Origin: Listeria farberi
Lineage (GTDB): Bacteria > Bacillota > Bacilli > Lactobacillales > Listeriaceae
Assembly: GCF_014229245.1 (NCBI RefSeq)
Contig: NZ_JAARZJ010000005.1
Coordinates: 119,054 to 183,053, forward strand
Direction of reading: 5' to 3'
Length of the DNA: 64,000 bases
Shown here: positions 1 to 10,350 of the stretch, in pieces
How the letters are laid out: every line of letters starts with the position of its first letter
How positions within the stretch are numbered: the stretch's first letter is position 1
Made by a program: the position numbers and the translations under genes
Notes under the pieces: generated by a model
Database searches by the model: none
What the model saw: the letters and a program-made list of their open reading frames with translations, nothing else
What the model was told of the DNA's origin: nothing

Positions 1-129
1 TCCGAACGTGGTAAAATTTTACCTCGTCGTGTAACTGGAACGAGCGCTAAATATCAACGTAAACTTACTGTTGCTATCAAACGCTCTCGCCAAATGGCTT
101 TACTACCATTTGTTGCTGAAGAAAAATAA
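1..129 (+). CDS. rpsR: 30S ribosomal protein S18, 3' part
   Basis: The window opens inside this gene; the last 42 codons and the TAA are visible. The C-terminal residues ([18 protein letters not shown], then [13 protein letters not shown]) are the highly conserved tail of S18, a small-subunit protein that contacts 16S rRNA on the platform. In Firmicutes rpsR closes the rpsF-ssb-rpsR operon, and a strong terminator follows here at once, which fits. The 5' end lies outside the window. Confidence 0.95.
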   Translation, partial: SERGKILPRRVTGTSAKYQRKLTVAIKRSRQMALLPFVAEEK

Positions 130-138
130 GTTAATTTT

Positions 139-171
139 AACAGTCTAGAATTCATTTCTAGACTGTTTTTT
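139..171 (+). terminator. Rho-independent terminator after rpsR
   Basis: Stem CAGTCTAGAA / TTCTAGACTG followed by a run of T. It closes the ribosomal operon. Confidence 0.9.
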
Positions 172-282
172 GTTAAAAGGAAGACTTTATGTGGAGAAAA
201 CTTAGGGCTTAAGGTGGACGTTAAGCAGCTTGCTTTTATGTTATTCTTAAATAGAAGAAAAAAATGCACAGGGGGAAACAAA

Positions 283-900
283 ATGTATAAAAAAATAGCG
301 ACAGTAGGGATGACAGTTTTACTAGTAGGTGCTTTGTCGGCATGTAGTTTTGGAGATGATGATAAGGATACTTCTTCATCTAATGGCAGTAACGAAACAA
401 CAAGTAGTAAAAGCAGTAGTAATGATAGTAATTCAACAGATAGCCTGCAAAACAAAAGCTTTGATATGAGTTATGAAGACGCAGTAAAGGCATTCCAAGA
501 CAAACATACGGATGCAGAAATATCTAGCGTTGAATTAGAGAAAAGCCTGGGAAAATATGTTTATACTGTTGATGGAATTTCAAATGACAATGAATATGAA
601 ATGAAATTCAATGCTGAAACAAAAGAACAGTTGAGTGATGAAACAGATAAGCTTGATAAAGAAGATGCTGGTGGTGCTGAAAAAGAAAACGAAAAACTTA
701 CTTTAGATGGGATTAAGTCACCGAAAGAAGCAATGGATAAAGCAATTAATCAACAAGCTGGCGACGTTACAAGTTGGAACATAGAGCGGGAATTAGATAC
801 CACATATTATGAAGTAACAGTAAAACAAGACAACCAAAAATACGATATCAAACTAAATGCTAAGACATTAGAAGTCCTTCAAACAGAGCAAGACGATTAA
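283..900 (+). CDS. Lipoprotein with two PepSY domains
   Basis: A 205-residue secreted lipoprotein of unknown role, matching the lmo0047 position. The chosen ATG follows a GGGGG-rich ribosome site; a longer in-frame start at 214 lacks one and would bury the signal peptide. Residues 1-20 form a lipoprotein signal ending in the lipobox LSAC, then comes a Ser/Asn/Asp-rich linker. Two PepSY-like repeats follow (about residues 55-110 and 145-200; the second starts SPKEAMDKAI). PepSY modules are often peptidase inhibitors or sensors at the cell surface; that role here is inference. It is monocistronic, with its own terminator. Confidence 0.85.
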   Translation: MYKKIATVGMTVLLVGALSACSFGDDDKDTSSSNGSNETTSSKSSSNDSNSTDSLQNKSFDMSYEDAVKAFQDKHTDAEISSVELEKSLGKYVYTVDGISNDNEYEMKFNAETKEQLSDETDKLDKEDAGGAEKENEKLTLDGIKSPKEAMDKAINQQAGDVTSWNIERELDTTYYEVTVKQDNQKYDIKLNAKTLEVLQTEQDD

Positions 901-906
901 TTAAGC

Positions 907-948
907 AAAAAGCAACCTGTGATTATTCTTTCATAGGTTGCTTTTTTT
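907..948 (+). terminator. Rho-independent terminator
   Basis: AGCAACCTGT pairs with the ATAGGTTGCT arm and is followed by seven T. It separates the lipoprotein gene from agr. Confidence 0.88.
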
Positions 949-1155
949 ATGAATATTATTACTAAAATTAAGAATTAATATGGGTCTTTAATCCTGTTAA
1001 TAGGTTCTTTTTACACGTTTGAAAATTCTGAAATGTATCCAAAAAATTGCTGATTTGACCATTTTTAAGTCGTTCATGACAAGAATCGGACATTTCATTA
1101 CATTTTTGGTTATAATGACTAAATTCGTTGTAAAATGTTAGTGGAGGTGAATTAG

Positions 1156-1770
1156 TTGAGTAATTTTACCGCAAAAGTACCTTTGTCAGAAAAAATGGCG
1201 GATGTTTTGATTTCAAAAGATCGCTGGAAAGATGACGAAGAAGGTTATTTAAAAGTAAAATATGGGCTAGAGATAATTTTAATTAATGTCATGAAGTTTG
1301 CAATCGTATACGGTATTGCCTTAGTAACAGGGTTATTACTGCAAACGGTGACAGTGCATCTGTCATATTTATGGCTCAGACGGTATTCTTTTGGATTACA
1401 CGCAACCAAAACATTGAATTGTACACTAATTAGCTTAACAATGTTTGTGCTTGCGCCTTTTATTTTCCAAAATTTGCCCTCTAATAATTGGATTGTTTTA
1501 GGCACATTTGCATTTATACTACTCAACATGTTTTTATTCGCTCCGGCAGACACAGAAAGTTTGCCTTTAATCGGTGAAGAACACCGAAAAAAACTAAAAA
1601 GAAAAGCGATGATAGGGACGCTAATTTTAACGGGAATTGCGTTACTAATACCATTCGCAGAGATGAAAACATTAATCATGGTAGGATCTTTGTTTCAGGT
1701 GATAAGTATTAATCCACTTACTTACAAACTATTGAAAAGGAGGTATCGGAACTATGAAAAATATGAATAA
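1156..1770 (+). CDS. agrB: AgrB, AgrD-processing membrane peptidase
   Basis: Integral membrane cysteine endopeptidase that cuts the AgrD precursor and cyclises the autoinducing peptide. TTG start with GGAGGTG ribosome site. Family signature: the RRYSFGLHA segment with His82 and Cys89 corresponds to the essential His/Cys pair of staphylococcal AgrB. About five hydrophobic segments follow; 204 residues is normal for the family. Its 3' end overlaps agrD by 17 bases, so the two are translationally coupled. First gene of the agrBDCA operon; the ~200-base AT-rich upstream stretch should hold the AgrA-responsive promoter, but I cannot place it with confidence. Confidence 0.96.
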   Translation: MSNFTAKVPLSEKMADVLISKDRWKDDEEGYLKVKYGLEIILINVMKFAIVYGIALVTGLLLQTVTVHLSYLWLRRYSFGLHATKTLNCTLISLTMFVLAPFIFQNLPSNNWIVLGTFAFILLNMFLFAPADTESLPLIGEEHRKKLKRKAMIGTLILTGIALLIPFAEMKTLIMVGSLFQVISINPLTYKLLKRRYRNYEKYE

Positions 1771-1915
1771 ATCAGTTGGTAAATTCCTTTCTAGAAAGCT
1801 AGAAGAACAATCCATGAAAGTTGCGGATTCTTCTATGAGTAAAGCTTGTTTCATGTTTGTATACGAACCAAAAAGTCCATTTGTAAAAATGCAAGAAAAA
1901 AACGAAAATAAATAA
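1754..1915 (+). CDS. agrD: AgrD, autoinducing peptide precursor
   Basis: A 53-residue precursor. The ATG lies inside the end of agrB. Layout: amphipathic N-terminal leader (MKNMNKSVGKFLSRKLEEQ), a central core SKACFMFVYEP, and an acidic tail ending EKNENK. Cys32 is the thiolactone-forming residue; the mature Listeria signal is the CFMFV ring, with or without flanking residues (known from the literature, recalled). AgrB cuts after the core; the product is sensed by AgrC. The sequence agrees with what I recall for L. monocytogenes, which supports the species call. Confidence 0.96.
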   Translation: MKNMNKSVGKFLSRKLEEQSMKVADSSMSKACFMFVYEPKSPFVKMQEKNENK

Positions 1916-2010
1916 ATTTAAAACTGTATAACATCAAAATTCATGCTAAAATAAAAAGAAGGCAAACTTACATATTTAAACATAGATATTTTAGACAGTG
2001 GAGGATTAAT

Positions 2011-3306
2011 ATGTTTAGTATTTTGATGGCAATTATACAGATAACGGGTATTTTTATAGCAATCCAGATTTTGACAAACAAAGTTTTTTCAATTAAAGAG
2101 GGATTGGTTACTATAGCAATTGCTATGCTAGCCTTCCCTTTATTTACATTAGTTCAATACTGGTCGATGATTTTTGTGTTGATAATTTTTGTAAGTGCCC
2201 TATATTGGAAAAATAAAAATGTGGTAGTTTCAGGTTCTATTACGCTTGTGGTTATTATTTTGCTTACTATCAGTGATTCTATAGTAGGTTTTATTTTAGT
2301 ACCAGGCTTGAACTTTAAATATGATGAGATTTTTAATGAATTATTACCAACGCTAATTTATTGCGCGGGAATGTTGGCAAATTTGTTAGTATTTTCGTTT
2401 CTTCTTAGAAAACTGGTTGAAAAAGTTAACATTTCTAGATTTGTTGAACATAGAAAATATGCGTATATTATTTTTTCTATCGTGGCGCTTACTGTATTAG
2501 CGTTCTATATGAATATATACGCGGGGTCAATTGCAGGTTTCGATGGTTCAGTTTTGAAAATTAATACACTAATTTTTACAGGATACACCATTTTGCTAAT
2601 AGTTATTGTGACGGTTGTTATTAATACAGCAACCAACGAACTTAAAGTACAAAATCAGAAGGAACAGCTAGAACAGTTACAGGATTATGTTACTACATTA
2701 GAGTCCCTGCATAGAGAAATGCGCGTTTTTCGTCATGATTATGTGAATATCCTATCAACGCTTATTGGATATATCGATAATAATGATATGCCGGGTTTGA
2801 AGTATTACTTTGAAAATAATATTGTACCTATAAATAAAACAATTGAATCGAATAACTATAAGATTTCACTGCTTCAAAATATTCATGTAATTGAACTAAA
2901 GGGCTTATTGGCAGTTAAGTTAATACGAGCTCAAGAGTTGAAAATTGATGCGATTTTGGAAGTTGTTGAACCGATTGATAAAATTTCGATGGATATTATA
3001 GATTTGTGTAAAGTTGTTGGAATATTGCTAGACAATGCTGTTGAAGCAGCGCTAACTTGCGAAAATCCAGTTATTCGTATCGCTTTCGTGAAAAAAGGTG
3101 ATAGCATAATTATTGTGTTTGCGAATAGTTTACCTGTAAATATGCCACCAATTTATAAAATATTTGAAGAAGGTTTTTCCACAAAAGGAGAAGGTCGGGG
3201 TTTAGGCCTTGCTAGTTTGCGGGAGATTATGAAAAAATATTCGCATGTTGCCTTAGACACAAAAGTGACTAATAGAGAAGTTATTCAAGAATTAGAAATT
3301 ATGTAG
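2011..3306 (+). CDS. agrC: AgrC, quorum-sensing histidine kinase
   Basis: Membrane sensor of the cyclic AgrD peptide. About six transmembrane segments fill residues 1-205. A coiled linker (QNQKEQLEQLQDYV) leads to the phosphoacceptor His in FRHDYVN, then a HATPase_c domain with an N-box DNAVEAAL and a G-box GRGLGLAS. The HPK10 type (His-Asp-Tyr) is typical of peptide-sensing kinases of Firmicutes. ATG preceded by GGAGG. Eighteen bases separate it from agrA, its cognate regulator. Confidence 0.95.
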   Translation: MFSILMAIIQITGIFIAIQILTNKVFSIKEGLVTIAIAMLAFPLFTLVQYWSMIFVLIIFVSALYWKNKNVVVSGSITLVVIILLTISDSIVGFILVPGLNFKYDEIFNELLPTLIYCAGMLANLLVFSFLLRKLVEKVNISRFVEHRKYAYIIFSIVALTVLAFYMNIYAGSIAGFDGSVLKINTLIFTGYTILLIVIVTVVINTATNELKVQNQKEQLEQLQDYVTTLESLHREMRVFRHDYVNILSTLIGYIDNNDMPGLKYYFENNIVPINKTIESNNYKISLLQNIHVIELKGLLAVKLIRAQELKIDAILEVVEPIDKISMDIIDLCKVVGILLDNAVEAALTCENPVIRIAFVKKGDSIIIVFANSLPVNMPPIYKIFEEGFSTKGEGRGLGLASLREIMKKYSHVALDTKVTNREVIQELEIM

Positions 3307-3324
3307 AAGAATGGGGATGAGTTT

Positions 3325-4053
3325 ATGCTACCGGTTTTTATTTGTGAAGATAACAGAATGCAGCGAGAAAGGTTAACAAAATATATTGAAGACTATATAA
3401 TGGTTGAACATTTTGATATGAAGTTAGAGCTTTCAACAGGAGATCCATTTGAGTTAGTGTCACGAATGCCTAGACATCAAGGTATGGGATTGTATTTTCT
3501 AGATATTGATTTAGGACAACCGGACATGAATGGCTTTGAATTAGCTCAAGAAATTCGGAAATTCGATCCGCGTGGTTTCATTATTTTCATTACAACACAT
3601 GCGGAACTAAGCTATATGACTTTTACGTATAAGGTGGAAGCGCTTGATTATATTATTAAAGATGATATTGATATGTTGCAAGATCGTGTCTTAGCTTGTA
3701 TGAAGCAAGCTGAAGAACGTATTTCTAATGACCAAGATATGCAGAAGTACTTTACCTTTAAAGTTTCAGATAAAAAGATTATTCATGAACTTTTAGACGA
3801 TATTTTGTTTTTCGAAACAGCTCCTACAATTCATAAAGTAATTTTACATGGCAAAAATCGCCAAGTGGAGTTTTATGGTAAGCTGAAAAGCATTGAGAAA
3901 ATGTTGGATGAATCCTTTTATAGATGCCATCGCTCGTATATTGTGAACAAGAAAAATATTCATGAATTAGATACAACAAAAGGCGTGGTGAAGATGTCTA
4001 ACGGAGAAAATTGTTATGCATCATCGAAACTAATTAAAAGCTTGAGTTTATAA
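3325..4053 (+). CDS. agrA: AgrA, LytTR response regulator
   Basis: Cytoplasmic response regulator of 242 residues. The receiver domain (1-~125) has the acidic pair Glu8/Asp9 and the phosphorylation site Asp60 in LYFLDIDL; the C-terminal LytTR DNA-binding domain (~140-242) contains FYRCHRSYIVN, close to S. aureus AgrA. Phosphorylated AgrA activates the agr operon and, in Listeria, affects biofilm and virulence genes (known). Last gene of the operon; terminator follows. Confidence 0.95.
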   Translation: MLPVFICEDNRMQRERLTKYIEDYIMVEHFDMKLELSTGDPFELVSRMPRHQGMGLYFLDIDLGQPDMNGFELAQEIRKFDPRGFIIFITTHAELSYMTFTYKVEALDYIIKDDIDMLQDRVLACMKQAEERISNDQDMQKYFTFKVSDKKIIHELLDDILFFETAPTIHKVILHGKNRQVEFYGKLKSIEKMLDESFYRCHRSYIVNKKNIHELDTTKGVVKMSNGENCYASSKLIKSLSL

Positions 4054-4054
4054 A

Positions 4055-4080
4055 AGTGGCCTTCTAGGTCGCTTTTTTTG
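4055..4080 (+). terminator. Terminator of the agr operon
   Basis: Stem AGTGGCC / GGTCGCT (two G-T pairs), five-base loop, then a run of seven T. Confidence 0.8.
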
Positions 4081-4218
4081 TATGAAGGTTAGCTTGAATT
4101 TGATGAAACACGGAATTATAGGTAAAATAATAGTGATGAATTGTTAGTTAATTTTATGTTATGATATAGATACTCAATTTCAGACAAAAGTATGTAAAAA
4201 AATGGGGAGCTGGATGAA

Positions 4219-6192
4219 ATGTCAGGCTATTTTCAAAAACGAATGCTTAAATATCCATTATACGGTCTGATTGCAGCGACAATTATTTTGAGCGTAATCA
4301 CGTTCTTTTTTTCGTGGTGGTTATCGGCGTTAATTGTTGTTGGTGGAATTATTCTTACAGTTGCGATGTTTTATTTTGAATATCGCCTGAATGAGGACGT
4401 TCAACTATATGTTTCTAATTTAACGTACCGGATTAAGCGTAGTGAAGAAGAAGCGCTTGTAGAAATGCCGATGGGAATATTGCTGTATGATGAACATTAT
4501 AAAATCGAATGGGTTAATCCGTTCATGTCTAAATACTTTGATAAAACAGAGCTAATCGGGGAGTCTTTAGAAGAAGTGGGACCTGAATTTTTGGATGTAA
4601 TTACTGGAAATGATGAAAAGGGAATTATGTCGATTGCTTGGCGTGATCATCGTTTTGATACGATTGTTAAGCGTAAAGAGCGGATTTTGTATCTATACGA
4701 CCGAACAGAGTACTATGATTTGAATAAGAAATTCCAAGCGAATAAATCTGTTTTCGCGGTTATTTTCTTAGATAATTATGATGAATGGGCGCAAGGAATG
4801 GATGACAGACGACGTAGTGCATTAAATAACTTAGTGACTTCCATGTTGACTAACTGGGCCAGGGAGCACCGTATTTATTTGAAGCGAATTTCGACAGATC
4901 GCTTTATGGCTTTTTTGACTGAAGAAATGTTGAAGCAATTAGAGGAAGAGAAGTTTCAAATTTTGGACCGAATTCGTGAGCGGACGTCAAAACAAAATAT
5001 TCCGCTGACTTTAAGTATTGGGATTGGCTATAAGGAAGATGATTTGATTAAGTTAGCAGATTTGGCTCAGTCAAGCTTGGACCTTGCTCTAGGGCGAGGC
5101 GGAGATCAGGTCGTAATTAAACAGCCTGAAGGAAAAGTTAGATTTTATGGTGGAAAAACGAACCCGATGGAAAAACGGACTCGAGTTCGGGCACGCGTGA
5201 TCTCGCAAGCCTTACAAGAACTGATTACGCAAAGTGATCAAGTTTTTGTTATGGGACACCGCTATCCAGATATGGACGTAATTGGGTCAAGCTTAGGTGT
5301 AATGCGAATTGCTGAAATGAACAACCGGAATGCTTATGTGGTTGTTGAACCTGGCAAAATGAGCCCTGATGTGAAGCGGCTAATGAATGAAATTGAAGAA
5401 TATCCAAATGTGATTAAAAATATTGTGACGCCGCAAGTCGCACTGGAAAATATCACAGAAAAGAGTTTGCTTGTCGTAGTTGATACGCACAAACCTTCGA
5501 TGGTTATTAATAAGGAACTGCTTGATTCTGCTACGAATGTGGTTGTTGTCGATCATCACCGTCGTTCAGAGGAATTTGTTGGTAATCCGGTTCTGGTTTA
5601 TATCGAGCCATATGCGTCATCTACGGCCGAGCTGATTACGGAGCTATTTGAGTACCAACCTGACTTAGAGCAAGTTGGGAAAATTGAAGCGACGGCACTC
5701 CTTTCCGGAATTGTCGTTGATACGAAAAACTTTACACTTCGGACTGGGTCGCGCACGTTTGATGCGGCTAGTTATCTACGGTCGCTTGGTGCGGATACGA
5801 TTTTAGTGCAGCAATTTTTGAAAGAAGATATTACTACTTTTACTCAGCGGAGTCGTTTAGTGGAGTCGCTTGAAATTTATCATGATGGAATGGCGATTGC
5901 AGCTGGGCGTGAAGACGAGGAATTTGGTACGGTCATTGCAGCACAGGCTGCAGATACAATGCTTTCGATGGAAGGCGTGCAAGCATCCTTCGTTATTACG
6001 CTACGTCCGGATAAATTAATCGGGATTAGTGCGCGGTCGCTTGGACAAATCAATGTGCAAGTCATTATGGAAAAACTAGGCGGTGGCGGACATTTATCGA
6101 ATGCGGCCACACAGCTTAAAGATGTTACAATTGCAGAAGCAGAAAAACAATTAATTAGCGCCATTGATGCGTATTGGAAGGGAGAAACATAA
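4219..6192 (+). CDS. pdeA: Cyclic-di-AMP phosphodiesterase GdpP/PdeA
   Basis: Membrane-bound enzyme that hydrolyses c-di-AMP to pApA, tuning osmolyte transport, wall stress and beta-lactam tolerance. Order: two transmembrane helices (~15-60), PAS-like domain (~75-160), degenerate GGDEF domain (~170-305), then DHH/DHHA1 (~340-650). Catalytic metal ligands are visible: His347, Asp351 and Asp353 in HRYPDMD, and Asp445-His446-His447. The DHHA1 GGGGH motif is near the C-terminus. 657 residues is the family norm. The stop lies 2 bases before rplI, and the pdeA-rplI-dnaB order is conserved in Firmicutes. Confidence 0.96.
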   Translation: MSGYFQKRMLKYPLYGLIAATIILSVITFFFSWWLSALIVVGGIILTVAMFYFEYRLNEDVQLYVSNLTYRIKRSEEEALVEMPMGILLYDEHYKIEWVNPFMSKYFDKTELIGESLEEVGPEFLDVITGNDEKGIMSIAWRDHRFDTIVKRKERILYLYDRTEYYDLNKKFQANKSVFAVIFLDNYDEWAQGMDDRRRSALNNLVTSMLTNWAREHRIYLKRISTDRFMAFLTEEMLKQLEEEKFQILDRIRERTSKQNIPLTLSIGIGYKEDDLIKLADLAQSSLDLALGRGGDQVVIKQPEGKVRFYGGKTNPMEKRTRVRARVISQALQELITQSDQVFVMGHRYPDMDVIGSSLGVMRIAEMNNRNAYVVVEPGKMSPDVKRLMNEIEEYPNVIKNIVTPQVALENITEKSLLVVVDTHKPSMVINKELLDSATNVVVVDHHRRSEEFVGNPVLVYIEPYASSTAELITELFEYQPDLEQVGKIEATALLSGIVVDTKNFTLRTGSRTFDAASYLRSLGADTILVQQFLKEDITTFTQRSRLVESLEIYHDGMAIAAGREDEEFGTVIAAQAADTMLSMEGVQASFVITLRPDKLIGISARSLGQINVQVIMEKLGGGGHLSNAATQLKDVTIAEAEKQLISAIDAYWKGET

Positions 6193-6194
6193 TT

Positions 6195-6641
6195 ATGAAA
6201 GTTATTTTCTTAAAAGACGTTAAAGGTAAAGGTAAAAAAGGTGAAACAAAAAATGTTGCAGATGGTTATGCAAACAATTTTTTAATTAAAAATGGTTACG
6301 CGGTCGAAGCTAGCAATGCGGCTTTAAGCACACTTTCAGCTCAAAAGAAAAAAGAAGATAAATTAGCTGCCGAAGAATTAGCTGAGGCAAAAGCTTTGAA
6401 AGAAAAAATGGAAAAATTAACAGTGGAATTAAAAGCGAAATCTGGTGAAGGCGGTAGATTGTTTGGTTCCATTACATCTAAACAAATTGCTCAAACACTT
6501 GAAAAAACGCATGGTATTAAGGTAGATAAACGCAAAATGGATCTACCAGAAGCAATTCGAGCTTTAGGACATACGAAGGTGCCTGTGAAGCTGCACCATG
6601 AAGTAACGGCAACACTTGATGTACATGTCAGTGAAGAATAA
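6195..6641 (+). CDS. rplI: 50S ribosomal protein L9
   Basis: 148-residue L9, the elongated protein at the base of the L1 stalk. The N-terminal signature [17 protein letters not shown] and DGYANNFLI is diagnostic; the central lysine-rich helix and C-terminal domain are intact. I take the ATG two bases after the pdeA stop, with GGAG inside the pdeA end as ribosome site; a longer upstream frame is not supported. Confidence 0.97.
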   Translation: MKVIFLKDVKGKGKKGETKNVADGYANNFLIKNGYAVEASNAALSTLSAQKKKEDKLAAEELAEAKALKEKMEKLTVELKAKSGEGGRLFGSITSKQIAQTLEKTHGIKVDKRKMDLPEAIRALGHTKVPVKLHHEVTATLDVHVSEE

Positions 6642-6665
6642 TTTTTCTTAAGGGAGCGTAAGACA

Positions 6666-8018
6666 GTGGATAATAATTTCCAGGACAGAACACCACCACA
6701 AAATATTGAAGCCGAACAAGCTGTACTGGGCGCGATATTTCTTGAGCCAAATGCGCTGATTACTGCTTCTGAAATTTTAATGCCGGATGATTTTTATCGA
6801 ACTGGTCACCAAATCATTTTCGAAACGATGCTTGATTTGAACGACCACGGGAAGGCTGTCGATGTTTTAACAGTATATGAGGCGCTTGCTGCCAAGGGTA
6901 ATTTAGAAGATGCGGGCGGTTTGCCTTATTTGACGGAATTATCCGGTGCTGTACCGACTGCGGCTAACTTGGAATACTATGCCCATATTATCGAGGACAA
7001 GGCGCTTCTCAGACGTTTAATTAGAACTGCTACCCAAATTGCCACAGATGGATATTCGCGCGAAGACGAGCTCGATATGCTTATGGACGAAGCGGAAAAG
7101 AGTATCTTGGAAGTTTCGCAACGTAAAAATGTCGGAGCTTTCAAGAATATTAAAGACGTTCTTGTTAAAACATATGATGATATTGAGATTTTGCACAATC
7201 GTAAAGGTGATATTACTGGAATTCCGACTGGATTTAATGAGTTGGATAAAATGACAGCTGGTTTTCAGCGGAATGATTTAATTATTGTTGCGGCGCGTCC
7301 TTCTGTTGGTAAAACGGCATTCGCCTTAAATATCGCGCAAAATGTTGCGACAAAAACAGACGAGAATGTTGCTATCTTTAGTTTGGAAATGGGTGCGGAA
7401 CAACTTGTCATGCGGATGCTTTGTGCGGAAGGTAATATTAATGCGCAGAATTTACGGACAGGTGCTTTAACGAGCGATGATTGGCAAAAGCTGACAATTG
7501 CGATGGGTACACTTTCTAATTCTGGGATTTATATTGATGATACGCCAGGTGTTCGGGTGAATGAGATTCGTTCCAAGTGCCGCCGTTTAAAACAAGAAAC
7601 TGGTCTTGGTATGATTGTGATTGATTATCTGCAACTTATTGCTGGGAGCGGTCGTGGCGGCGAAAATAGGCAACAAGAGGTTTCTGAGATTTCTCGGTCG
7701 TTAAAAGCTTTGGCGCGGGAACTTGAAGTACCAGTAATCGCCCTTTCACAGTTGTCTCGTAGTGTGGAGCAACGCCAAGATAAACGACCAATGATGTCAG
7801 ATATTCGTGAATCGGGTTCGATTGAGCAAGATGCGGATATTGTAGCCTTTTTATACCGGGAAGATTACTATGACCGGGAAGGTGAAAATGACGGTACGAT
7901 TGAGATTATTATTGCAAAACAACGTAACGGTCCGGTCGGTGATGTGAAATTAGCCTTTGTAAAAGAATACAATAAGTTTGTGAATTTAGAAGTGCGTTAC
8001 GACGACGCAATGGCTTAA
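6666..8018 (+). CDS. dnaB: Replicative DNA helicase (DnaB family)
   Basis: Hexameric fork helicase, called DnaC in Bacillus nomenclature. GTG start after AAGGGAG. The N-terminal DnaB domain binds primase (~10-115); the RecA-like core has Walker A ARPSVGKTAFALN (~residue 215), Walker B with VIDYLQL, and the C-terminal QRNGPVG motif. Full length at 450 residues. It follows rplI by 24 bases and ends the operon. Confidence 0.97.
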   Translation: MDNNFQDRTPPQNIEAEQAVLGAIFLEPNALITASEILMPDDFYRTGHQIIFETMLDLNDHGKAVDVLTVYEALAAKGNLEDAGGLPYLTELSGAVPTAANLEYYAHIIEDKALLRRLIRTATQIATDGYSREDELDMLMDEAEKSILEVSQRKNVGAFKNIKDVLVKTYDDIEILHNRKGDITGIPTGFNELDKMTAGFQRNDLIIVAARPSVGKTAFALNIAQNVATKTDENVAIFSLEMGAEQLVMRMLCAEGNINAQNLRTGALTSDDWQKLTIAMGTLSNSGIYIDDTPGVRVNEIRSKCRRLKQETGLGMIVIDYLQLIAGSGRGGENRQQEVSEISRSLKALARELEVPVIALSQLSRSVEQRQDKRPMMSDIRESGSIEQDADIVAFLYREDYYDREGENDGTIEIIIAKQRNGPVGDVKLAFVKEYNKFVNLEVRYDDAMA

Positions 8019-8023
8019 TAAGG

Positions 8024-8069
8024 AAACCTTGTGAAATTCTAATTAGATTTGGAGTTCGCAAGGTTTTTA
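8024..8069 (+). terminator. Terminator after dnaB
   Basis: Twelve-base stem AAACCTTGTGAA / TTCGCAAGGTTT with one G-T pair, then a T run. Confidence 0.85.
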
Positions 8070-8135
8070 TTTTACGCAAAAAGGTATCGTATTACTAAAA
8101 ATGCACTTTGGTTTTCTATTAAAATGTTTAAAAAA

Positions 8136-8170
8136 GCGAACGATAAAATTACCTTACAAATCAATGTTCG
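8136..8170. promoter_or_regulatory. Probable PurR operator (paired PurBox) of purA
   Basis: Two inverted CGAAC cores: GCGAACGAT at 8136-8144 and AATGTTCG at 8163-8170, embedded in A/T-rich flanks. Opposed CGAAC boxes at about this spacing upstream of the promoter are the known Bacillus-type PurR target. It lies just before the purA promoter. Inference from motif and position. Confidence 0.75.
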
Positions 8171-8178
8171 TAAATCCA

Positions 8179-8207
8179 TTGACTATTTTAGTGGCAAACG
8201 GTACAAT
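8179..8207 (+). promoter_or_regulatory. SigA-type promoter of purA
   Basis: TTGACT at 8179-8184, 17-base spacer, TACAAT at 8202-8207. Transcription should start near 8214, leaving a ~60-base leader. Confidence 0.8.
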
Positions 8208-8276
8208 GTATAGTGGAAAATGAAGAGGCTATGAAAAAATCATAGCTATCAAAGACCAATTAAATGAGGTGTTTAA

Positions 8277-9569
8277 ATGTCTTCAGTTGTTGTTGTAGGA
8301 ACACAGTGGGGCGATGAAGGAAAAGGGAAGATTACGGATTTTCTTTCCGAGAATGCAGAAGCGATTGCTAGATATCAAGGTGGAAACAATGCGGGTCATA
8401 CAATTAAGTTTGATGGCGTAACTTACAAATTGCACTTAATTCCATCAGGTATCTTTTACAAAGAAAAAATTAGTGTTATTGGTAACGGTATGGTTGTTGA
8501 TCCAAAAGCTTTAGTGGAGGAATTAAAATATCTTCATGACAAAGGCGTGGATACTTCTAATTTGCGTATTTCTAACCGCGCGCACATTATTTTACCGTAT
8601 CACATTCGCATTGATGAAGCTGACGAAGAACGTAAAGGCGCAAACAAAATCGGTACAACGAAAAAAGGTATCGGGCCAGCGTACATGGATAAAGCAGCTC
8701 GTGTTGGTATTCGTATTATCGATTTACTCGATAAAGAAACTTTTAAAGAAAAATTAGAGCATAATCTTGGTGAGAAAAACCGTTTACTAGAACGTTTTTA
8801 TGAGCTGGAAGGCTTTAAACTAGAAGATATTTTAGACGAGTATTACGAATATGGTCAACAATTTAAAGACTATGTTTGTGATACGTCAGTTGTTTTAAAT
8901 GATGCATTAGATGACGGCAAACGTGTATTATTTGAAGGTGCACAAGGGGTTATGCTTGATATTGATCAAGGAACATATCCGTTTGTAACTTCAAGTAACC
9001 CAATTGCTGGTGGTGTAACTATCGGTAGCGGTGTTGGTCCTTCAAAAATCAACCATGTTGTTGGTGTGGCTAAAGCTTATACAACACGTGTTGGAGATGG
9101 TCCTTTCCCAACAGAATTATTTGATTCTATCGGGGACACTATTCGTGAAGTTGGCCATGAGTACGGTACAACGACTGGTCGTCCGCGTCGTGTAGGTTGG
9201 TTTGATAGTGTGGTTGTTCGTCATGCTCGTCGTGTAAGTGGACTAACGGATTTGTCGTTAACTCTACTAGACGTTTTGACTGGAATTAAAACACTTAAAA
9301 TCTGTGTAGCTTATAAATTAGATGGAAAAACAATTTCAGAGTTCCCAGCAAGTTTGAAAGACTTAGCTCGTTGCGAACCTGTTTATGAAGAACTTCCAGG
9401 TTGGACAGAAGATATTACTGGGGTTACATCATTAGATGATCTGCCAGTAAATTGTCGTCATTATATGGAACGTATTGCACAGCTTACTGGTGTACAAGTT
9501 TCCATGTTTTCTGTTGGTCCTGATCGCGCTCAAACGCATGTCGTAAAAAGTGTTTGGCGTCTAGCTTAA
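8277..9569 (+). CDS. purA: Adenylosuccinate synthetase
   Basis: Cytoplasmic enzyme joining IMP and aspartate with GTP to adenylosuccinate, the first step from IMP to AMP. Motifs: N-terminal [11 protein letters not shown] loop, [18 protein letters not shown], and the GTP-binding TTTGRPRR stretch. Length 430 residues is standard. ATG with GAGGTG ribosome site. Monocistronic, with a PurR-like operator upstream and a terminator behind. Confidence 0.97.
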   Translation: MSSVVVVGTQWGDEGKGKITDFLSENAEAIARYQGGNNAGHTIKFDGVTYKLHLIPSGIFYKEKISVIGNGMVVDPKALVEELKYLHDKGVDTSNLRISNRAHIILPYHIRIDEADEERKGANKIGTTKKGIGPAYMDKAARVGIRIIDLLDKETFKEKLEHNLGEKNRLLERFYELEGFKLEDILDEYYEYGQQFKDYVCDTSVVLNDALDDGKRVLFEGAQGVMLDIDQGTYPFVTSSNPIAGGVTIGSGVGPSKINHVVGVAKAYTTRVGDGPFPTELFDSIGDTIREVGHEYGTTTGRPRRVGWFDSVVVRHARRVSGLTDLSLTLLDVLTGIKTLKICVAYKLDGKTISEFPASLKDLARCEPVYEELPGWTEDITGVTSLDDLPVNCRHYMERIAQLTGVQVSMFSVGPDRAQTHVVKSVWRLA

Positions 9570-9579
9570 TAATAATTCT

Positions 9580-9617
9580 AAAAGCTTTTTGAGGAGTTTT
9601 CCTCAAGAAGCTTTTTT
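9580..9617 (+). terminator. Terminator after purA
   Basis: AAAGCTTTTTGAGG pairs with CCTCAAGAAGCTTT, then T6. The 290 bases to esxA hold no gene. TATAAT at 9853-9858 is the likely esxA -10 box, but no convincing -35 is seen at normal spacing. Confidence 0.88.
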
Positions 9618-9907
9618 GTATTCAAATTCTAGGAGTATAAAAATAACAGCATTTCCCCCAAGAAAAGAGAACTTATAAATCTGTAAAAAACAACATTTCA
9701 TATGATTGAAGTTTAAAAATATATCATCGAAGAGTTTGTTTGTGAAAAAATACTCTTTTCAATAGAGTGAGCAATCCAAAAAACGTTTATTATCAGTGTT
9801 TTAGTGGGTGTATTTTCACTTTTTTGTCACATTTTATTTTGTGAATTCATGATATAATTTTAATGTGATATCTTATTCACAATAGAAAATAAGAGGAGAT
9901 GAAGTGA

Positions 9908-10201
9908 ATGTCAGGTCAAATTCGTATGAGTCCAAACGAACTACGCGATCGTGCAAAAACTTATGGTCAAAGTGGTCGAGATATTGAGGATATTTTAAGT
10001 CGTTTAAGCCAACTACAAGATCAACTACGTAGCGAATGGGAAGGTCAAGCTTTTATGCGTTTTGATGAGCAATTTGAACAATTAAAACCAAAAGTAACTG
10101 AATTCGCAAACTTAATGGATCAAATTAATGATCAACTTGAGAAGACAGCAAATGCAGTAGAAGAGCACGATCAACAACTTTCTCAAAACTTTGGATTCTA
10201 A
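9908..10201 (+). CDS. esxA: EsxA, WXG100 secreted T7SS substrate
   Basis: 97-residue helical hairpin protein exported by the T7SSb machine as a dimer. The turn motif is WEG (SEWEGQAFMRFDEQF) near residue 41; the helices flank it as in all WXG100 proteins. ATG with GAGGAGATG ribosome site. It stands alone between a putative promoter and its own terminator ahead of esaA, so it can be made in excess over the machine. Confidence 0.95.
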   Translation: MSGQIRMSPNELRDRAKTYGQSGRDIEDILSRLSQLQDQLRSEWEGQAFMRFDEQFEQLKPKVTEFANLMDQINDQLEKTANAVEEHDQQLSQNFGF

Positions 10202-10252
10202 AAATTATTCAACAGTGAAGCATACATACAAATATCGTTGGATGCTTTACGA

Positions 10253-10283
10253 AAAGCCATGCAGTTTTTTGCATGGCTTTTTC
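10253..10283 (+). terminator. Terminator between esxA and esaA
   Basis: AAGCCATGCA / TGCATGGCTT with a T-rich loop and T tail. Possibly partial, setting the esxA to machine ratio (inference). Confidence 0.88.
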
Positions 10284-10350
10284 TAAAATAGAAAGCTTAT
10301 GTCTAAAAAGGCATTTATATAAAAAAAGACACAGCGGGAGTGGGACATGA